From positions 124,001 through 188,000 of the forward strand of contig SVTH01000004.1 of assembly GCA_015063885.1 (NCBI GenBank): 64,000 bases of DNA, given 5' to 3'. A model generated the notes under the pieces. It was not told the DNA's origin, ran no database searches, and saw only the letters and a program-made list of their open reading frames with translations. The position numbers and the translations under genes were made by a program. How positions within the stretch are numbered: the stretch's first letter is position 1; each line of letters begins with the position of its first letter. This document shows positions 47,382 through 55,803 of the stretch, in pieces. This DNA comes from Oscillospiraceae bacterium (GTDB lineage Bacteria > Bacillota > Clostridia > Oscillospirales > CAG-382).

Positions 47382-47627
47382 TCACTCTGCCGACTTATGG
47401 GTCAGCTTTTCTTCCAACACGGAGGTTTCCTCCGCACAGCATATAATATGCTCGCTGTCGGTGATCAAAACCGACCTGGTCTTTTTTCCGCCGGAAACGT
47501 CGATCATTCTGCCTGCATTCTTGGCATCCTGCACCAACCGTCTCACCGGCAGGGAATCGGGGCTGACCAAAGCCACCAAGCGGGAAGCGTTGATGTAATT
47601 GCCTCCCCCCAAGGAGATCAGTTCCAA
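47382..47627 (-). CDS. remA: RemA-type DNA-binding regulator (DUF370)
   Basis: 81 residues. MELISLGGGNYINASRLVAL and VSPDSLPVRRLVQDAK, then SVLITDSEHII, match RemA, which in Bacillus binds DNA as an oligomer and activates matrix and osmoprotection genes. The start is TTG (47627) with GGAGGG 7 nt upstream. Position after yicC is conserved in Firmicutes. Confidence 0.92.
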   Translation of the reverse strand: MELISLGGGNYINASRLVALVSPDSLPVRRLVQDAKNAGRMIDVSGGKKTRSVLITDSEHIICCAEETSVLEEKLTHKSAE

Positions 47628-47642
47628 CCTGTTTCCCTCCTC

Positions 47643-48521
47643 TTACTCAATGTTCTGGATCTGCTCGCGGATCTTCTCCACGGCGCTCTTCGCTTCGATA
47701 ACCAGCTTGGCAAAGGAGGTATCGTTGGATTTGGAGCCGATGGTATTGCATTCGCGGTTGATCTCCTGCACCAGGAAATCCAGCTTTCTGCCCACGGGGA
47801 TCTCCTCCTCCAGCATACTGCGGAACTGCTTGAAGTGGCTGTCCAATCTGGCAAGCTCCTCGCTGATGTCCGCCTTATCGGCAAACACCGCACACTCCGT
47901 CAGCAAACGGGATTCATCTGCGGGAACGTTCCCTAAGATCTCCCGAATACGGTTCTGCATCCTGGCGTTGCTTTCCGCCACCACCTGGGGTGCACGGGTC
48001 ACCAGCTCCTCGCGGATGGCTTCCAGGGTGGACAGATGGTTCAGCACGTCCGCCGCCATCTTCTGCCCCTCGGCCTTGCGCATCTCCATAAAGATCTCAA
48101 AGGCCTTTTGGGCAACAGGCTCCACGGAAGCCCAAACCTCGTCCATATCCTCGTCTGCCTTCACCTGAGAGAAGATATCGGGCTTGTTTGCCACCGTCTG
48201 TACGGTGACCTCGCCGCCCAATCCGTATTCCTGCTGGATCTTCCGCAGCAGATGGATATAGCTTTCCAGATATTCCTTGTTCACGTTCAGCTGGGTCTTC
48301 TCGCCGTTCAGATTCTCCACGGTGAGGTAGATATCCACCTTCCCGCGGGAAATATACGTGGAGGCCAGGGACTTCAGCTTTTCCTCCAGGGCGTTGTAAA
48401 GGCGCCCCGTCTTGATGTTGGCATCGATGTAACGGCTGTTGACGGATTTGACCTCCACCAGGATGTCACGTCCGTCCACCACCTCACGGCATCTGCCGTA
48501 GCCGGTCATGCTTTTAACCAT
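47643..48521 (-). CDS. yicC: YicC/YloC-family endoribonuclease
   Basis: 292 residues. VKSMTGYGRCRE at the start and the C-terminal DUF1732 part (EEIPVGRKLDFLVQEINREC, NTIGSKSND) are diagnostic. YicC proteins are endoribonucleases linked to sRNA turnover. ATG 48521 has GGAG 7 nt upstream, preferred to TTG 48527. It is followed by remA after 15 bp. Confidence 0.93.
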   Translation of the reverse strand: MVKSMTGYGRCREVVDGRDILVEVKSVNSRYIDANIKTGRLYNALEEKLKSLASTYISRGKVDIYLTVENLNGEKTQLNVNKEYLESYIHLLRKIQQEYGLGGEVTVQTVANKPDIFSQVKADEDMDEVWASVEPVAQKAFEIFMEMRKAEGQKMAADVLNHLSTLEAIREELVTRAPQVVAESNARMQNRIREILGNVPADESRLLTECAVFADKADISEELARLDSHFKQFRSMLEEEIPVGRKLDFLVQEINRECNTIGSKSNDTSFAKLVIEAKSAVEKIREQIQNIE

Positions 48522-48549
48522 GTTCAAACTCCAAATTTCTCAAATAATC

Positions 48550-49062
48550 TCAACGCTTACGGATACGGTTCTTGATCTTCACGATGTAAAACACCGCCAA
48601 CCGCCCGATGGCGAAATCGTAAAGGATAAACGCCAGATTCCCCAAAAGGAACAAGGCCTTGCCCAAAGAGCCCCAATCGGAGCCCAGCCCCAAAAGTCCT
48701 TCGGTGATCCACAGGATCAACGCCAAAAACACGTTGAACAGAATCAGCTTCGCCATGTACTGCATCACCTTGGGACGGATCTTATCCAGGTACACCTTCA
48801 AAACGGGGTAGTACCCCACGAAGGCCGCAAACACCACCGATGCCGTTTTGGGGAATAACAGCACCGAAAGCAGGGAAGACGCCAAATACACCCCAAAGGC
48901 CTTGCCGTTTCCCAGCTCGATCACGGCGACCATCACCGCAAGCGCCGCCAGCGCCGCGGCGGAAAGATCCAAAAGCTCCACCATGGAGCCCAAAAACAGG
49001 ATCACCACTGCCAAAGCGGAAAGCATTCCCGCCAAAGCCACCTGTTTGCTTTTTTTGCCCAT
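48550..49062 (-). CDS. Polytopic membrane protein, unrecognised
   Basis: 170 residues with five or six hydrophobic segments (about 10-28, 32-50, 55-75, 78-98, 112-130, 138-158). Overall look (KKSKQVALAGMLSALAVVI start) recalls small membrane proteins such as ECF-transporter S components, but no signature supports that. ATG 49062 has AAGG 7 nt upstream; GTG 49080 is a weaker alternative. It lies between dnaJ-like and yicC genes in the same unit. Confidence 0.7.
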   Translation of the reverse strand: MGKKSKQVALAGMLSALAVVILFLGSMVELLDLSAAALAALAVMVAVIELGNGKAFGVYLASSLLSVLLFPKTASVVFAAFVGYYPVLKVYLDKIRPKVMQYMAKLILFNVFLALILWITEGLLGLGSDWGSLGKALFLLGNLAFILYDFAIGRLAVFYIVKIKNRIRKR

Positions 49063-49083
49063 GTAAACGCCTTCTCTCACGGG

Positions 49084-49677
49084 TTATCTGCAGCCGTTGC
49101 ACAGACAGTTCAGACACATCATTGCCTGGCAGAGGTCGCACACGTCACAGGAAGCCTGCTGGGTACCGTACCCGCCGTAAGGGCTCTGAGCCGCACTGCT
49201 GTTCATCCGCTGCTGGAAGGCGCGGTATTCGTTGTTATAGGGATCCATTCTGCAGGCCGTTTCGATCTCGCTTCTGGCGTCCTGCACCCATCCGTTGCGG
49301 TAGAGCACCACGCCCTTCAGAAAATGCCATTCCGCCGTCCGCTCTCCCACGGGGATGCGGTTCAGCAGGATCTCCGCCTCGTTGGCTCTGCCTGCGTTGA
49401 TAAGCTGACGGACTCTGCCCAGCTCCCCCGCTCCCGCGTTTCCGCCGGAATAGGAGCTTCCCGAGGAACCGCCGGAGGAGCCTCCTCCGGAACGAAGCTT
49501 CTGGATCTCGCTGTAGGCCTCGTTGATCTCCTTCATCTTGTCAGCCGCAAGGTTGGCAAGGGGGTTGTCTGCGTAATTGTCGGGATGGTATTGCTTTACC
49601 AGCGCTCTGTATGCTTTTTTGATCTCGTCGTCCGTCGCATTGGACGAAACGCCGAGTACCTTGTAAGGATCGGACAT
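49084..49677 (-). CDS. J-domain protein with Cys-rich C-terminus
   Basis: 197 residues. J domain at 4-65 with HPD (HPDNYADNP), so it should stimulate a DnaK-type ATPase. A Gly/Ser linker ([16 protein letters not shown]) joins it to a helical, TPR-like stretch (about 92-150). The tail ends in [20 protein letters not shown], eight Cys that could bind metal or lipid. No zinc-finger domain like that of DnaJ itself. Directly follows the DUF5685 gene (3 bp); J-protein and DUF5685 genes adjoin in other Clostridia as far as I recall. Confidence 0.85.
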   Translation of the reverse strand: MSDPYKVLGVSSNATDDEIKKAYRALVKQYHPDNYADNPLANLAADKMKEINEAYSEIQKLRSGGGSSGGSSGSSYSGGNAGAGELGRVRQLINAGRANEAEILLNRIPVGERTAEWHFLKGVVLYRNGWVQDARSEIETACRMDPYNNEYRAFQQRMNSSAAQSPYGGYGTQQASCDVCDLCQAMMCLNCLCNGCR

Positions 49678-49680
49678 CTC

Positions 49681-50556
49681 TTAATTTCCTTTCGTGGTGG
49701 TTCTGTTTTGTCTGCGCTCCTCCACCTGCTTCACGGCTTCTCTGCCGCCGAGATCGCAGATGTTGAACACGATGCGGTTCAACCCCGTCAGGGTAGGTCC
49801 GCAGGCAAGTGCGTAGGAATGGGAAAAAACGTTCATGCTGTCGATCAGGGTCTGTCGGATCTCCCCTGCGTGGGCTTCCACCCCCTGGGCGGAGCCGTAC
49901 TTTTGCAGGAAGGGATTGTAATTCCCCGTCATCGCATCCTTCTCGAAATCGTCGTAGGCGTCGATGAGGTAGATAAACCGCCCCACGTGGTAGCCGCATT
50001 GCTCCGCCACCGCCTTGTTGGTGCCCTCCAGCCCGTAAGCCGTCAGCGCCTTCATCAGCCTGCCGAAGCAATCCGCCGCCCGATCGGGAGAATCGCATCC
50101 TTCCGCCTCCAGGCGATGAAGCTCCTCGATGGGAATGCGGATCATTTCCTCCATCTCGGGGAAGGCCTTGCATTTTTTCTTCATTCGGCGGAAGAAGGGG
50201 AGCAGCATCCTCTTGCCCAGTCGCTTCAGGCCCTTGCCGTCCAGCACGTCGTCCTCCAGCTTGTAATAGCTGAACAGACCGAAAGCGTTGGCGGTGTATG
50301 CAAAGACGTTGTCACAGCAGACCGTAGGCTTTTTCTTCAGACTGTATGGACAGCGCTTCTTTTCCACCGTCACGCCGTCCTCCGTCAGGGAGAGACGCAA
50401 TACGGCGAGAAACGTGAAATCATAGTTGAGCAAAAACCGTGAAAAATGGGTGAGATGCTTGCCGCTGTAACGGCACAGCCCGCAGTAAACGGCACTGTAA
50501 AAATCCGCTTCCTTGACCAGTAACTCACTTTTCACGGGTCTTATGTAGCCGAACAC
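49681..50556 (-). CDS. DUF5685-family protein
   Basis: 291 residues. FGYIRPVKSELLVKEADFY and YCGLCRYSGKHL match the DUF5685 start, and the Asp-rich YLIDAYDDFEKD recalls an isoprenoid-synthase-like helical fold. Function unknown. The start chosen is GTG 50556: GGAGG (50568-50564) is exactly 7 nt upstream, whereas ATG 50562 is 1 nt from it. First gene of the long minus-strand unit; the promoter is at 50583-50611. Confidence 0.82.
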   Translation of the reverse strand: MFGYIRPVKSELLVKEADFYSAVYCGLCRYSGKHLTHFSRFLLNYDFTFLAVLRLSLTEDGVTVEKKRCPYSLKKKPTVCCDNVFAYTANAFGLFSYYKLEDDVLDGKGLKRLGKRMLLPFFRRMKKKCKAFPEMEEMIRIPIEELHRLEAEGCDSPDRAADCFGRLMKALTAYGLEGTNKAVAEQCGYHVGRFIYLIDAYDDFEKDAMTGNYNPFLQKYGSAQGVEAHAGEIRQTLIDSMNVFSHSYALACGPTLTGLNRIVFNICDLGGREAVKQVEERRQNRTTTKGN

Positions 50557-50582
50557 CCGCATTCCTCCTATCATAATGTGTT

Positions 50583-50611
50583 ATTATAGCACAAAAAAAT
50601 CAAAAAGGCAA
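50583..50611 (-). promoter_or_regulatory. Sigma-70 promoter of the long minus-strand unit
   Basis: On the minus strand TTGCCT (50611-50606), 17-nt spacer, TATAAT (50588-50583). It lies about 27 nt from the GTG start and may drive all genes down to pssA, though internal promoters cannot be excluded. Confidence 0.75.
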
Positions 50612-50789
50612 TATATAATGAAGAAAAATTGTTTTTTCATCTTTGTATTTTCTGAAAATTTTCTAAAAAAGTTTTGCAAAAAAGAAGTATTCTGCAAATT
50701 TTTTGCGTATATCTGCGAAGGAAAAGGAAATAAAGTGCATTTTCGGAGGCGAGGTTTGAAAAAGGGATCCTTTTTCAAATATCATGATC

Positions 50790-50805
50790 GCCCGCCCGGG
50801 CGGGC
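50790..50805. other. Perfect 16-bp GC palindrome in the dgt leader
   Basis: GCCCGCCCGGGCGGGC reads identically on both strands, in an AT-rich leader. A weaker hairpin (AAAAAGG/CCTTTTT, 50759-50775) lies just before it. The palindrome ends 6 nt before the dgt Shine-Dalgarno (AAGGA, 50811-50815). It could be a protein-binding site or an RNA stem. The 271-bp gap between units otherwise holds the minus promoter and AT-rich sequence; no clear dgt promoter was found. Confidence 0.6.
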
Positions 50806-50827
50806 TACGAAAGGAATGGTCAGAAGC

Positions 50828-51823
50828 ATGAAAGAAGTTACCCTTCGCCGGGAGGAGCAATTCCTCTGTGACAAAGCATTTTTCTCCAAGGATACCGCGG
50901 GCAGATTGTTCCCCGTGGAGCCTTGTCCCGTCCGTACGGAATTTCAGCGGGACCGTGACCGTATCACCCATTGCAAGAGCTTCCGCCGTCTGATGCATAA
51001 GATGCAGGTGTTTCTTGCCCCCGAGGGAGATCACTACCGCACCCGTCTCACCCATACCCTGGAGGTCACCCAGATCGCCCGTACCCTTGCCCGTGCCTTG
51101 TGTCTCAACGAGGATCTTACGGAGGCGGGAGCTTTGGGACACGACCTGGGGCATACCCCCTTCGGCCATTCCGGAGAGCGTGCCTTGGACGAGATCTGCG
51201 ACGGCGGCTTCCGCCATTACGAGCAGAGCCTCCGCGTGGTGGATAAGCTGGAAAAGAACGGCGAGGGCCTGAACCTGACGAAAGAGGTCAGAGACGCCAT
51301 CGTGAACCATTCCGGCTCGGGCAATCCCTCCACCTGCGAGGGTAAGCTCCTGCTGTACGCCGACCGCATCGCCTATATCAACCACGATATCGACGACGCC
51401 TGCCGTGCGGGGATCCTGACCAACGACGATATCCCTTCCTACATCAGCGACGTGCTGGGCAAGACCCACAGCGACCGCATCACCACTCTGGTGTCCGCCG
51501 TCATTGATCACGGGGTGGAAAACGGTATCGGTATGAACGAGCCCTACGGCAGTCTGATGAACGATCTGCGCACCTTTATGTTCCAGCGGGTGTATACCCA
51601 CCCCATCGCCAAGAGCGAGGACGACAAGGTCATGCAGATGATCGACTTTTTGTACACCCACTTCTGCCGCAATCCCGACGGAATTCCTGCGGAATACCGT
51701 AAGTATATCGAGGCCGACGGCGTCGGCCGCGTGGTGGCGGACTACATAGCGGGGATGACCGACCGCTTTGCCATCGGTTGTTTTGAGGAACTGTTCGTTC
51801 CCAGAGTATGGAGTTATAAGTAA
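50828..51823 (+). CDS. dgt: Deoxyguanosinetriphosphate triphosphohydrolase-like protein
   Basis: 331 residues. HD-domain ligands: RLTHTLEV, then GHDLGHTPFGHSGE, plus DRIAYINHDIDDA. Removes triphosphate from dGTP or related dNTPs. ATG 50828 (MKEVTLRREEQ) is likely; AAGGA is about 12 nt upstream, while the in-frame ATG 50816 touches the Shine-Dalgarno. Reading further upstream would cross the palindrome. The stop overlaps dnaG (TAATG); dgt-dnaG-rpoD is a common Firmicutes order. Confidence 0.92.
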   Translation: MKEVTLRREEQFLCDKAFFSKDTAGRLFPVEPCPVRTEFQRDRDRITHCKSFRRLMHKMQVFLAPEGDHYRTRLTHTLEVTQIARTLARALCLNEDLTEAGALGHDLGHTPFGHSGERALDEICDGGFRHYEQSLRVVDKLEKNGEGLNLTKEVRDAIVNHSGSGNPSTCEGKLLLYADRIAYINHDIDDACRAGILTNDDIPSYISDVLGKTHSDRITTLVSAVIDHGVENGIGMNEPYGSLMNDLRTFMFQRVYTHPIAKSEDDKVMQMIDFLYTHFCRNPDGIPAEYRKYIEADGVGRVVADYIAGMTDRFAIGCFEELFVPRVWSYK

Positions 51824-53616
51824 TGGCTTTTTCCAAACCTTTTCTCGAAGAGGTCAAAAGAAGAAATCATATCACCGACGTGATCTCACGCTTCGTGCCC
51901 CTTAAGCGGGCGGGGTCCAACATGGTTGGATGCTGTCCCTTCCACAGCGAGAAAACGCCTTCCTTCACCGTCTTTTCCGGTACGGAAAGCTACTATTGCT
52001 TCGGATGCGGGGCGGGCGGCGACGTGATCACTTTCGTCATGCAATCCGAGGGGCTGGAGTACCGCGAGGCGGTGGAGCAGCTTGCCAAAATGGCGGGCAT
52101 CCCCATGGAGGAGGATCCCTACGAGCGGAAGGCGGACCAAGGCCCTCAGGTGAAAAAAGACCGCCTGTTTGCCTTGAACAAGGCCGCCGCCAGGTTCTTC
52201 TACGCCAAATTGCAGTCTCCCGAGGGCGCCTACGCCAGGGAATACCTGCAAAAGCGCCGTTTCTCGGATACTACCGTGCGCCGTTTCGGCATCGGATTCG
52301 CCCCGGATAAATGGGATTCCCTGTGTTATCACCTCCGCAAGGAGGGCTACACCGACGAGGAGATCACCGTTGCCTTCCTGGGACGTAAGGGCAAGAACGG
52401 CAAGATGTACGACCTGTTCCGCAACCGTTTGATGTTCCCTATTTTCGACCTTACCGGGGAAGTGGTGGCCTTCTCGGGCAGAAGACTGAACGAGGAGGAC
52501 GAGCGGAAGTACGTCAACACCTCCGATACCCCCGTGTTCAAAAAGAGCCGCATCCTGTTCGGCTTGAACTTTGCCAAGAACGAATCGGAAAACGGCCTGA
52601 TCCTTTGCGAGGGGGCTCCCGACTGTATCGCCATGCACCAGGCAGGCTTCGGCAACGCCATCGCCACCCTGGGCACCGCCATTACCGGGGAGCATGCCCG
52701 CACCCTTTCCCGCTTCACCAAAATGGTCTACTTGGCCTACGATATCGACAAAGCGGGCCGCAAGGCCACCATGCGGGGCATCGAGCTTCTCAACCAGGTG
52801 GGAGTGGATACCAAGATCATCCACCTGGGAGAGGGAGATTCCAAGGACCCCGACGAATTCATCAAGAACCACGGTGCGGAGGCCTTCCGTGCCAAGCTTT
52901 CCGGCTCCCAAGGGCAGATCGACTACCGCATCGGAGAGATCCTCTCCCGCTTCGATCTTTCCGTTCCCGACGAAAAACTCCGTTGCAGTCACGAAATGGC
53001 GGAATACGTTGCCACCATCGGCAACCGCCTGGAGCGGGAGATCTACGCTTCCCGTGCGGCAGAAAAGCTGGGGCTTTCCCCGGAATCCCTCCGCAACGAG
53101 GCGGAAAACAAACGCAGAACCATGGAAAAGAACGCCAAAAAGCAGGAGCACAGCAAGATCACCAGGGACGCTACCGGTTACGGGGACCAAGTGAATACGG
53201 ACAAGCTCCGCTTCTCCTCGGAGGCACCTCACGAGGAGGCCGTTTTGGGCATCCTTCTTCTGCACCCCGAATTGGGCAAGGAGCTCGCCCCCCTGTTGGA
53301 GCCGGAGGACTTTGCCACCTCCTTCAACCGAAAGCTGTGGGAGCTGTTCCGTACCGACTTTGCAGCGGGGATTGACCCGGAGCTTACCGCAGACGGCAGT
53401 CTGTCTCCCCGTGAGATCGGCGCCGCAGAGGGCTACCGTGCCGCCCGTGCCACCTTGGGGAGCAACGACGGGGACACCCTGCGTTCCCATATAGATACCC
53501 TGAAGGACCTTCGTTCCCGCAGGGAATACGACGGAAGAGTCAAGGAGGATCCCGGTGCTTTACGGGAATACCTGGCCCTTCTGCGCAAGCAAAATCAGAA
53601 TAAAAATTCCGAATGA
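51823..53616 (+). CDS. dnaG: DNA primase
   Basis: 597 residues. CHC2-type zinc finger (CCPFHSEKTPSFTV...YYCFGCGAGG, about 38-62), TOPRIM domain with Glu in LCEGAPDCIA and YDIDKAGRKA, and a C-terminal DnaB-interaction region. Synthesises RNA primers at the fork. The start overlaps the dgt stop by one base. Confidence 0.97.
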   Translation: MAFSKPFLEEVKRRNHITDVISRFVPLKRAGSNMVGCCPFHSEKTPSFTVFSGTESYYCFGCGAGGDVITFVMQSEGLEYREAVEQLAKMAGIPMEEDPYERKADQGPQVKKDRLFALNKAAARFFYAKLQSPEGAYAREYLQKRRFSDTTVRRFGIGFAPDKWDSLCYHLRKEGYTDEEITVAFLGRKGKNGKMYDLFRNRLMFPIFDLTGEVVAFSGRRLNEEDERKYVNTSDTPVFKKSRILFGLNFAKNESENGLILCEGAPDCIAMHQAGFGNAIATLGTAITGEHARTLSRFTKMVYLAYDIDKAGRKATMRGIELLNQVGVDTKIIHLGEGDSKDPDEFIKNHGAEAFRAKLSGSQGQIDYRIGEILSRFDLSVPDEKLRCSHEMAEYVATIGNRLEREIYASRAAEKLGLSPESLRNEAENKRRTMEKNAKKQEHSKITRDATGYGDQVNTDKLRFSSEAPHEEAVLGILLLHPELGKELAPLLEPEDFATSFNRKLWELFRTDFAAGIDPELTADGSLSPREIGAAEGYRAARATLGSNDGDTLRSHIDTLKDLRSRREYDGRVKEDPGALREYLALLRKQNQNKNSE

Positions 53617-53631
53617 AAAGGAAAAGGATAT

Positions 53632-54732
53632 ATGAGAGAAGACTTTTTTACTCCCGAACAGCTGGAAACGGCAAAAGAAAAAGGGATGCTGAAGCCCGCG
53701 GCGGTTTTGACGTCCTTGGAGGATACCGACGTTTCCGTGGCTACCCTCATCGAGGTCTGTGATTTCTTGGACCGCAAGGGCATCGAGATCACCAACAGCT
53801 TGTCCGGCGCAGGCTTCGAACTGCAGGAGGACGAGATGTTCGAGGACGACGTGGTGGAAGAGAGCAGCGAGGACGTGGAAGCTCTGCTTTCCCAGGAGGG
53901 CGTTTCCATCGACGACCCCGTGCGTATGTACTTAAAAGAGATCGGTAAGGTCCCCCTGCTTTCCGCAGAGGAGGAGCTGGGTCTTGCCGAGAAGATGGCC
54001 CAGGGCGACGTGAAGGCAAAGCAGCAATTGGTGGAGGCGAACCTCCGTCTGGTGGTCAGCATTGCCAAACGTTATGTAAACCGCGGTATGTTCTTCCTGG
54101 ATCTGATCCAGGAGGGCAATCTTGGTCTGATGAAGGCCGTGGAAAAGTTCGACTACGGCAAAGGCTATAAGTTCTCTACCTACGCCACCTGGTGGATCCG
54201 CCAGGCCATCACCCGTGCCATCGCGGACCAGGCGAGAACCATCCGTATCCCCGTGCACATGGTGGAGACCATCAACCGCGTGCTCCGTATCTCCCGCCAG
54301 CTGTTGCAGGAAAACGGCAGAGACGCCTCCGAGGAGGAGATCGCCGCAGAGCTGAATATGCCCGTGGAAAAGGTGCGCGAGATCTTGAAGATCGCTCAGG
54401 AGCCCGTTTCCCTGGAAATGCCCATCGGCGAGGAGGAGGACAGCCATCTCGGCGACTTCATTGCCGACGACAACACCATGGCTCCCGCAGAGGCGGCTTC
54501 CTATACCATGCTCCGTGAGCATCTGCTGGAGGTCCTTCACACCCTTACTCCCCGTGAGGAAAGCGTGCTGAAGCTCCGCTTCGGCCTGGAGGACGGCAGA
54601 CCCCGCACCCTGGAAGAGGTGGGCAAGGTGTTCGACATCACCCGTGAGCGTATCCGTCAGATCGAGGCGAAAGCCCTCCGTAAGCTCCGCCACCCCAGCA
54701 GAAGCAAGAAACTGAAAGACTACCTGGAATAA
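53632..54732 (+). CDS. rpoD: Housekeeping sigma-70 factor
   Basis: 366 residues. Region 1.2 ([17 protein letters not shown]), 2 ([35 protein letters not shown]), 3 and 4 ([20 protein letters not shown]) are complete. The N-terminal region 1.1 is short and divergent ([18 protein letters not shown]). This factor should read the TTGACA/TTGCAA-TATAAT promoters noted here. It lies 15 bp after dnaG. Confidence 0.98.
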   Translation: MREDFFTPEQLETAKEKGMLKPAAVLTSLEDTDVSVATLIEVCDFLDRKGIEITNSLSGAGFELQEDEMFEDDVVEESSEDVEALLSQEGVSIDDPVRMYLKEIGKVPLLSAEEELGLAEKMAQGDVKAKQQLVEANLRLVVSIAKRYVNRGMFFLDLIQEGNLGLMKAVEKFDYGKGYKFSTYATWWIRQAITRAIADQARTIRIPVHMVETINRVLRISRQLLQENGRDASEEEIAAELNMPVEKVREILKIAQEPVSLEMPIGEEEDSHLGDFIADDNTMAPAEAASYTMLREHLLEVLHTLTPREESVLKLRFGLEDGRPRTLEEVGKVFDITRERIRQIEAKALRKLRHPSRSKKLKDYLE

Positions 54733-54762
54733 ACCTTACCCGAAAGGAATCAATACATCAAA

Positions 54763-55782
54763 ATGAAAGAACAGCTTGAACAAATCAAGGGGTCTGCCCT
54801 GACCGCCATCGCAGGCGCGGAGACGGAGCAGGCCCTGGAAGAAGTACGTGTCCGCTTCCTGGGCAAAAAGGGTGAGCTCACCGCAATTTTGCGCGGTATG
54901 GGCGCCGTTGCTCCCGAGGACCGTCCCAAGATCGGCGCTATGGTCAACACCATCCGCTCCGAGATCGAAGAGAGCCTTTCCGCCCGCTTTGGGGATCTGA
55001 AGGCACAGAGCATGGAGCGGAAGCTCCGTGAGGAACGGATCGACGTTACCCTGCCCGCTCCCGAAAAGAAGGTGGGCAAGCTTCACCCCATCACCCAGAC
55101 CCGTAACCGTATGGTGGAGATCTTCACCGGTATGGGCTTTGAGATCGCGGAAGGTCCCGAGGTGGAGAGCACTTATTTCAACTTCGACGCCCTGAACGCT
55201 CCCGCAGACCACCCCTCCCGTGACGATACCGATACTTTCTATTTTTCCGAAAACGTATTGCTGCGTACCCAGACCTCTCCCGTGCAGATCCGTTCCATGG
55301 AAGGGAAGATCCCTCCCATCCGTATGATCTCTCCCGGCAGAGTGTACCGCAGCGACGTGGCAGACGCCACCCACTCTCCCATGTTCCACCAGTGCGAAGG
55401 CCTGGTCATCGACAAGGGAATCACCATGGGCGACCTGAAGGGCACCCTGGCAACCTTCGCCAAGGCCATGTTCGGTGAGCGTACCCGCATCCGCTTCCGT
55501 CCCCACAATTTCCCCTTTACCGAGCCTTCCGCAGAGGTAGACGTTTCCTGCTTCGTTTGCGGCGGCAAGGGCTGCCGTCTGTGCAAGGGCGAGGGCTGGA
55601 TCGAGATCCTGGGCGCAGGTATGGTACATCCCAACGTATTGCGCGCCGGCGGTATCGACCCCGACGTGTATTCCGGCTTCGCCTTCGGTATGGGTATCGA
55701 GCGTGTGGCAATGACTATGTTCGGCATCAACGACCTCCGCTTGATGTGCGAAAACGACGCCCGTTTCCTGGAACAGTTCTGA
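54763..55782 (+). CDS. pheS: Phenylalanyl-tRNA synthetase alpha subunit
   Basis: 339 residues. Coiled-coil N-terminus, then the class II core: HPITQTRNRMVEIFTGMGF, FRPHNFPFTEPSAEVDV and the motif 3 GFAFGMGIERVAM. A CFVCGGKGCRLCKGEGW insert has a zinc-knuckle look. The Shine-Dalgarno (AAAGGA) is unusually far, about 14 nt. The 30-bp gap after rpoD leaves no space for a T-box. Confidence 0.97.
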   Translation: MKEQLEQIKGSALTAIAGAETEQALEEVRVRFLGKKGELTAILRGMGAVAPEDRPKIGAMVNTIRSEIEESLSARFGDLKAQSMERKLREERIDVTLPAPEKKVGKLHPITQTRNRMVEIFTGMGFEIAEGPEVESTYFNFDALNAPADHPSRDDTDTFYFSENVLLRTQTSPVQIRSMEGKIPPIRMISPGRVYRSDVADATHSPMFHQCEGLVIDKGITMGDLKGTLATFAKAMFGERTRIRFRPHNFPFTEPSAEVDVSCFVCGGKGCRLCKGEGWIEILGAGMVHPNVLRAGGIDPDVYSGFAFGMGIERVAMTMFGINDLRLMCENDARFLEQF

Positions 55783-55803
55783 GTGTGAAGGAGGTATAAA
55801 AGC

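Noticed and set aside
50614..50619. TATAAT as a dgt promoter
   Set aside because: No -35-like hexamer stands 16-18 nt upstream on the plus strand; it probably reflects AT-rich sequence.
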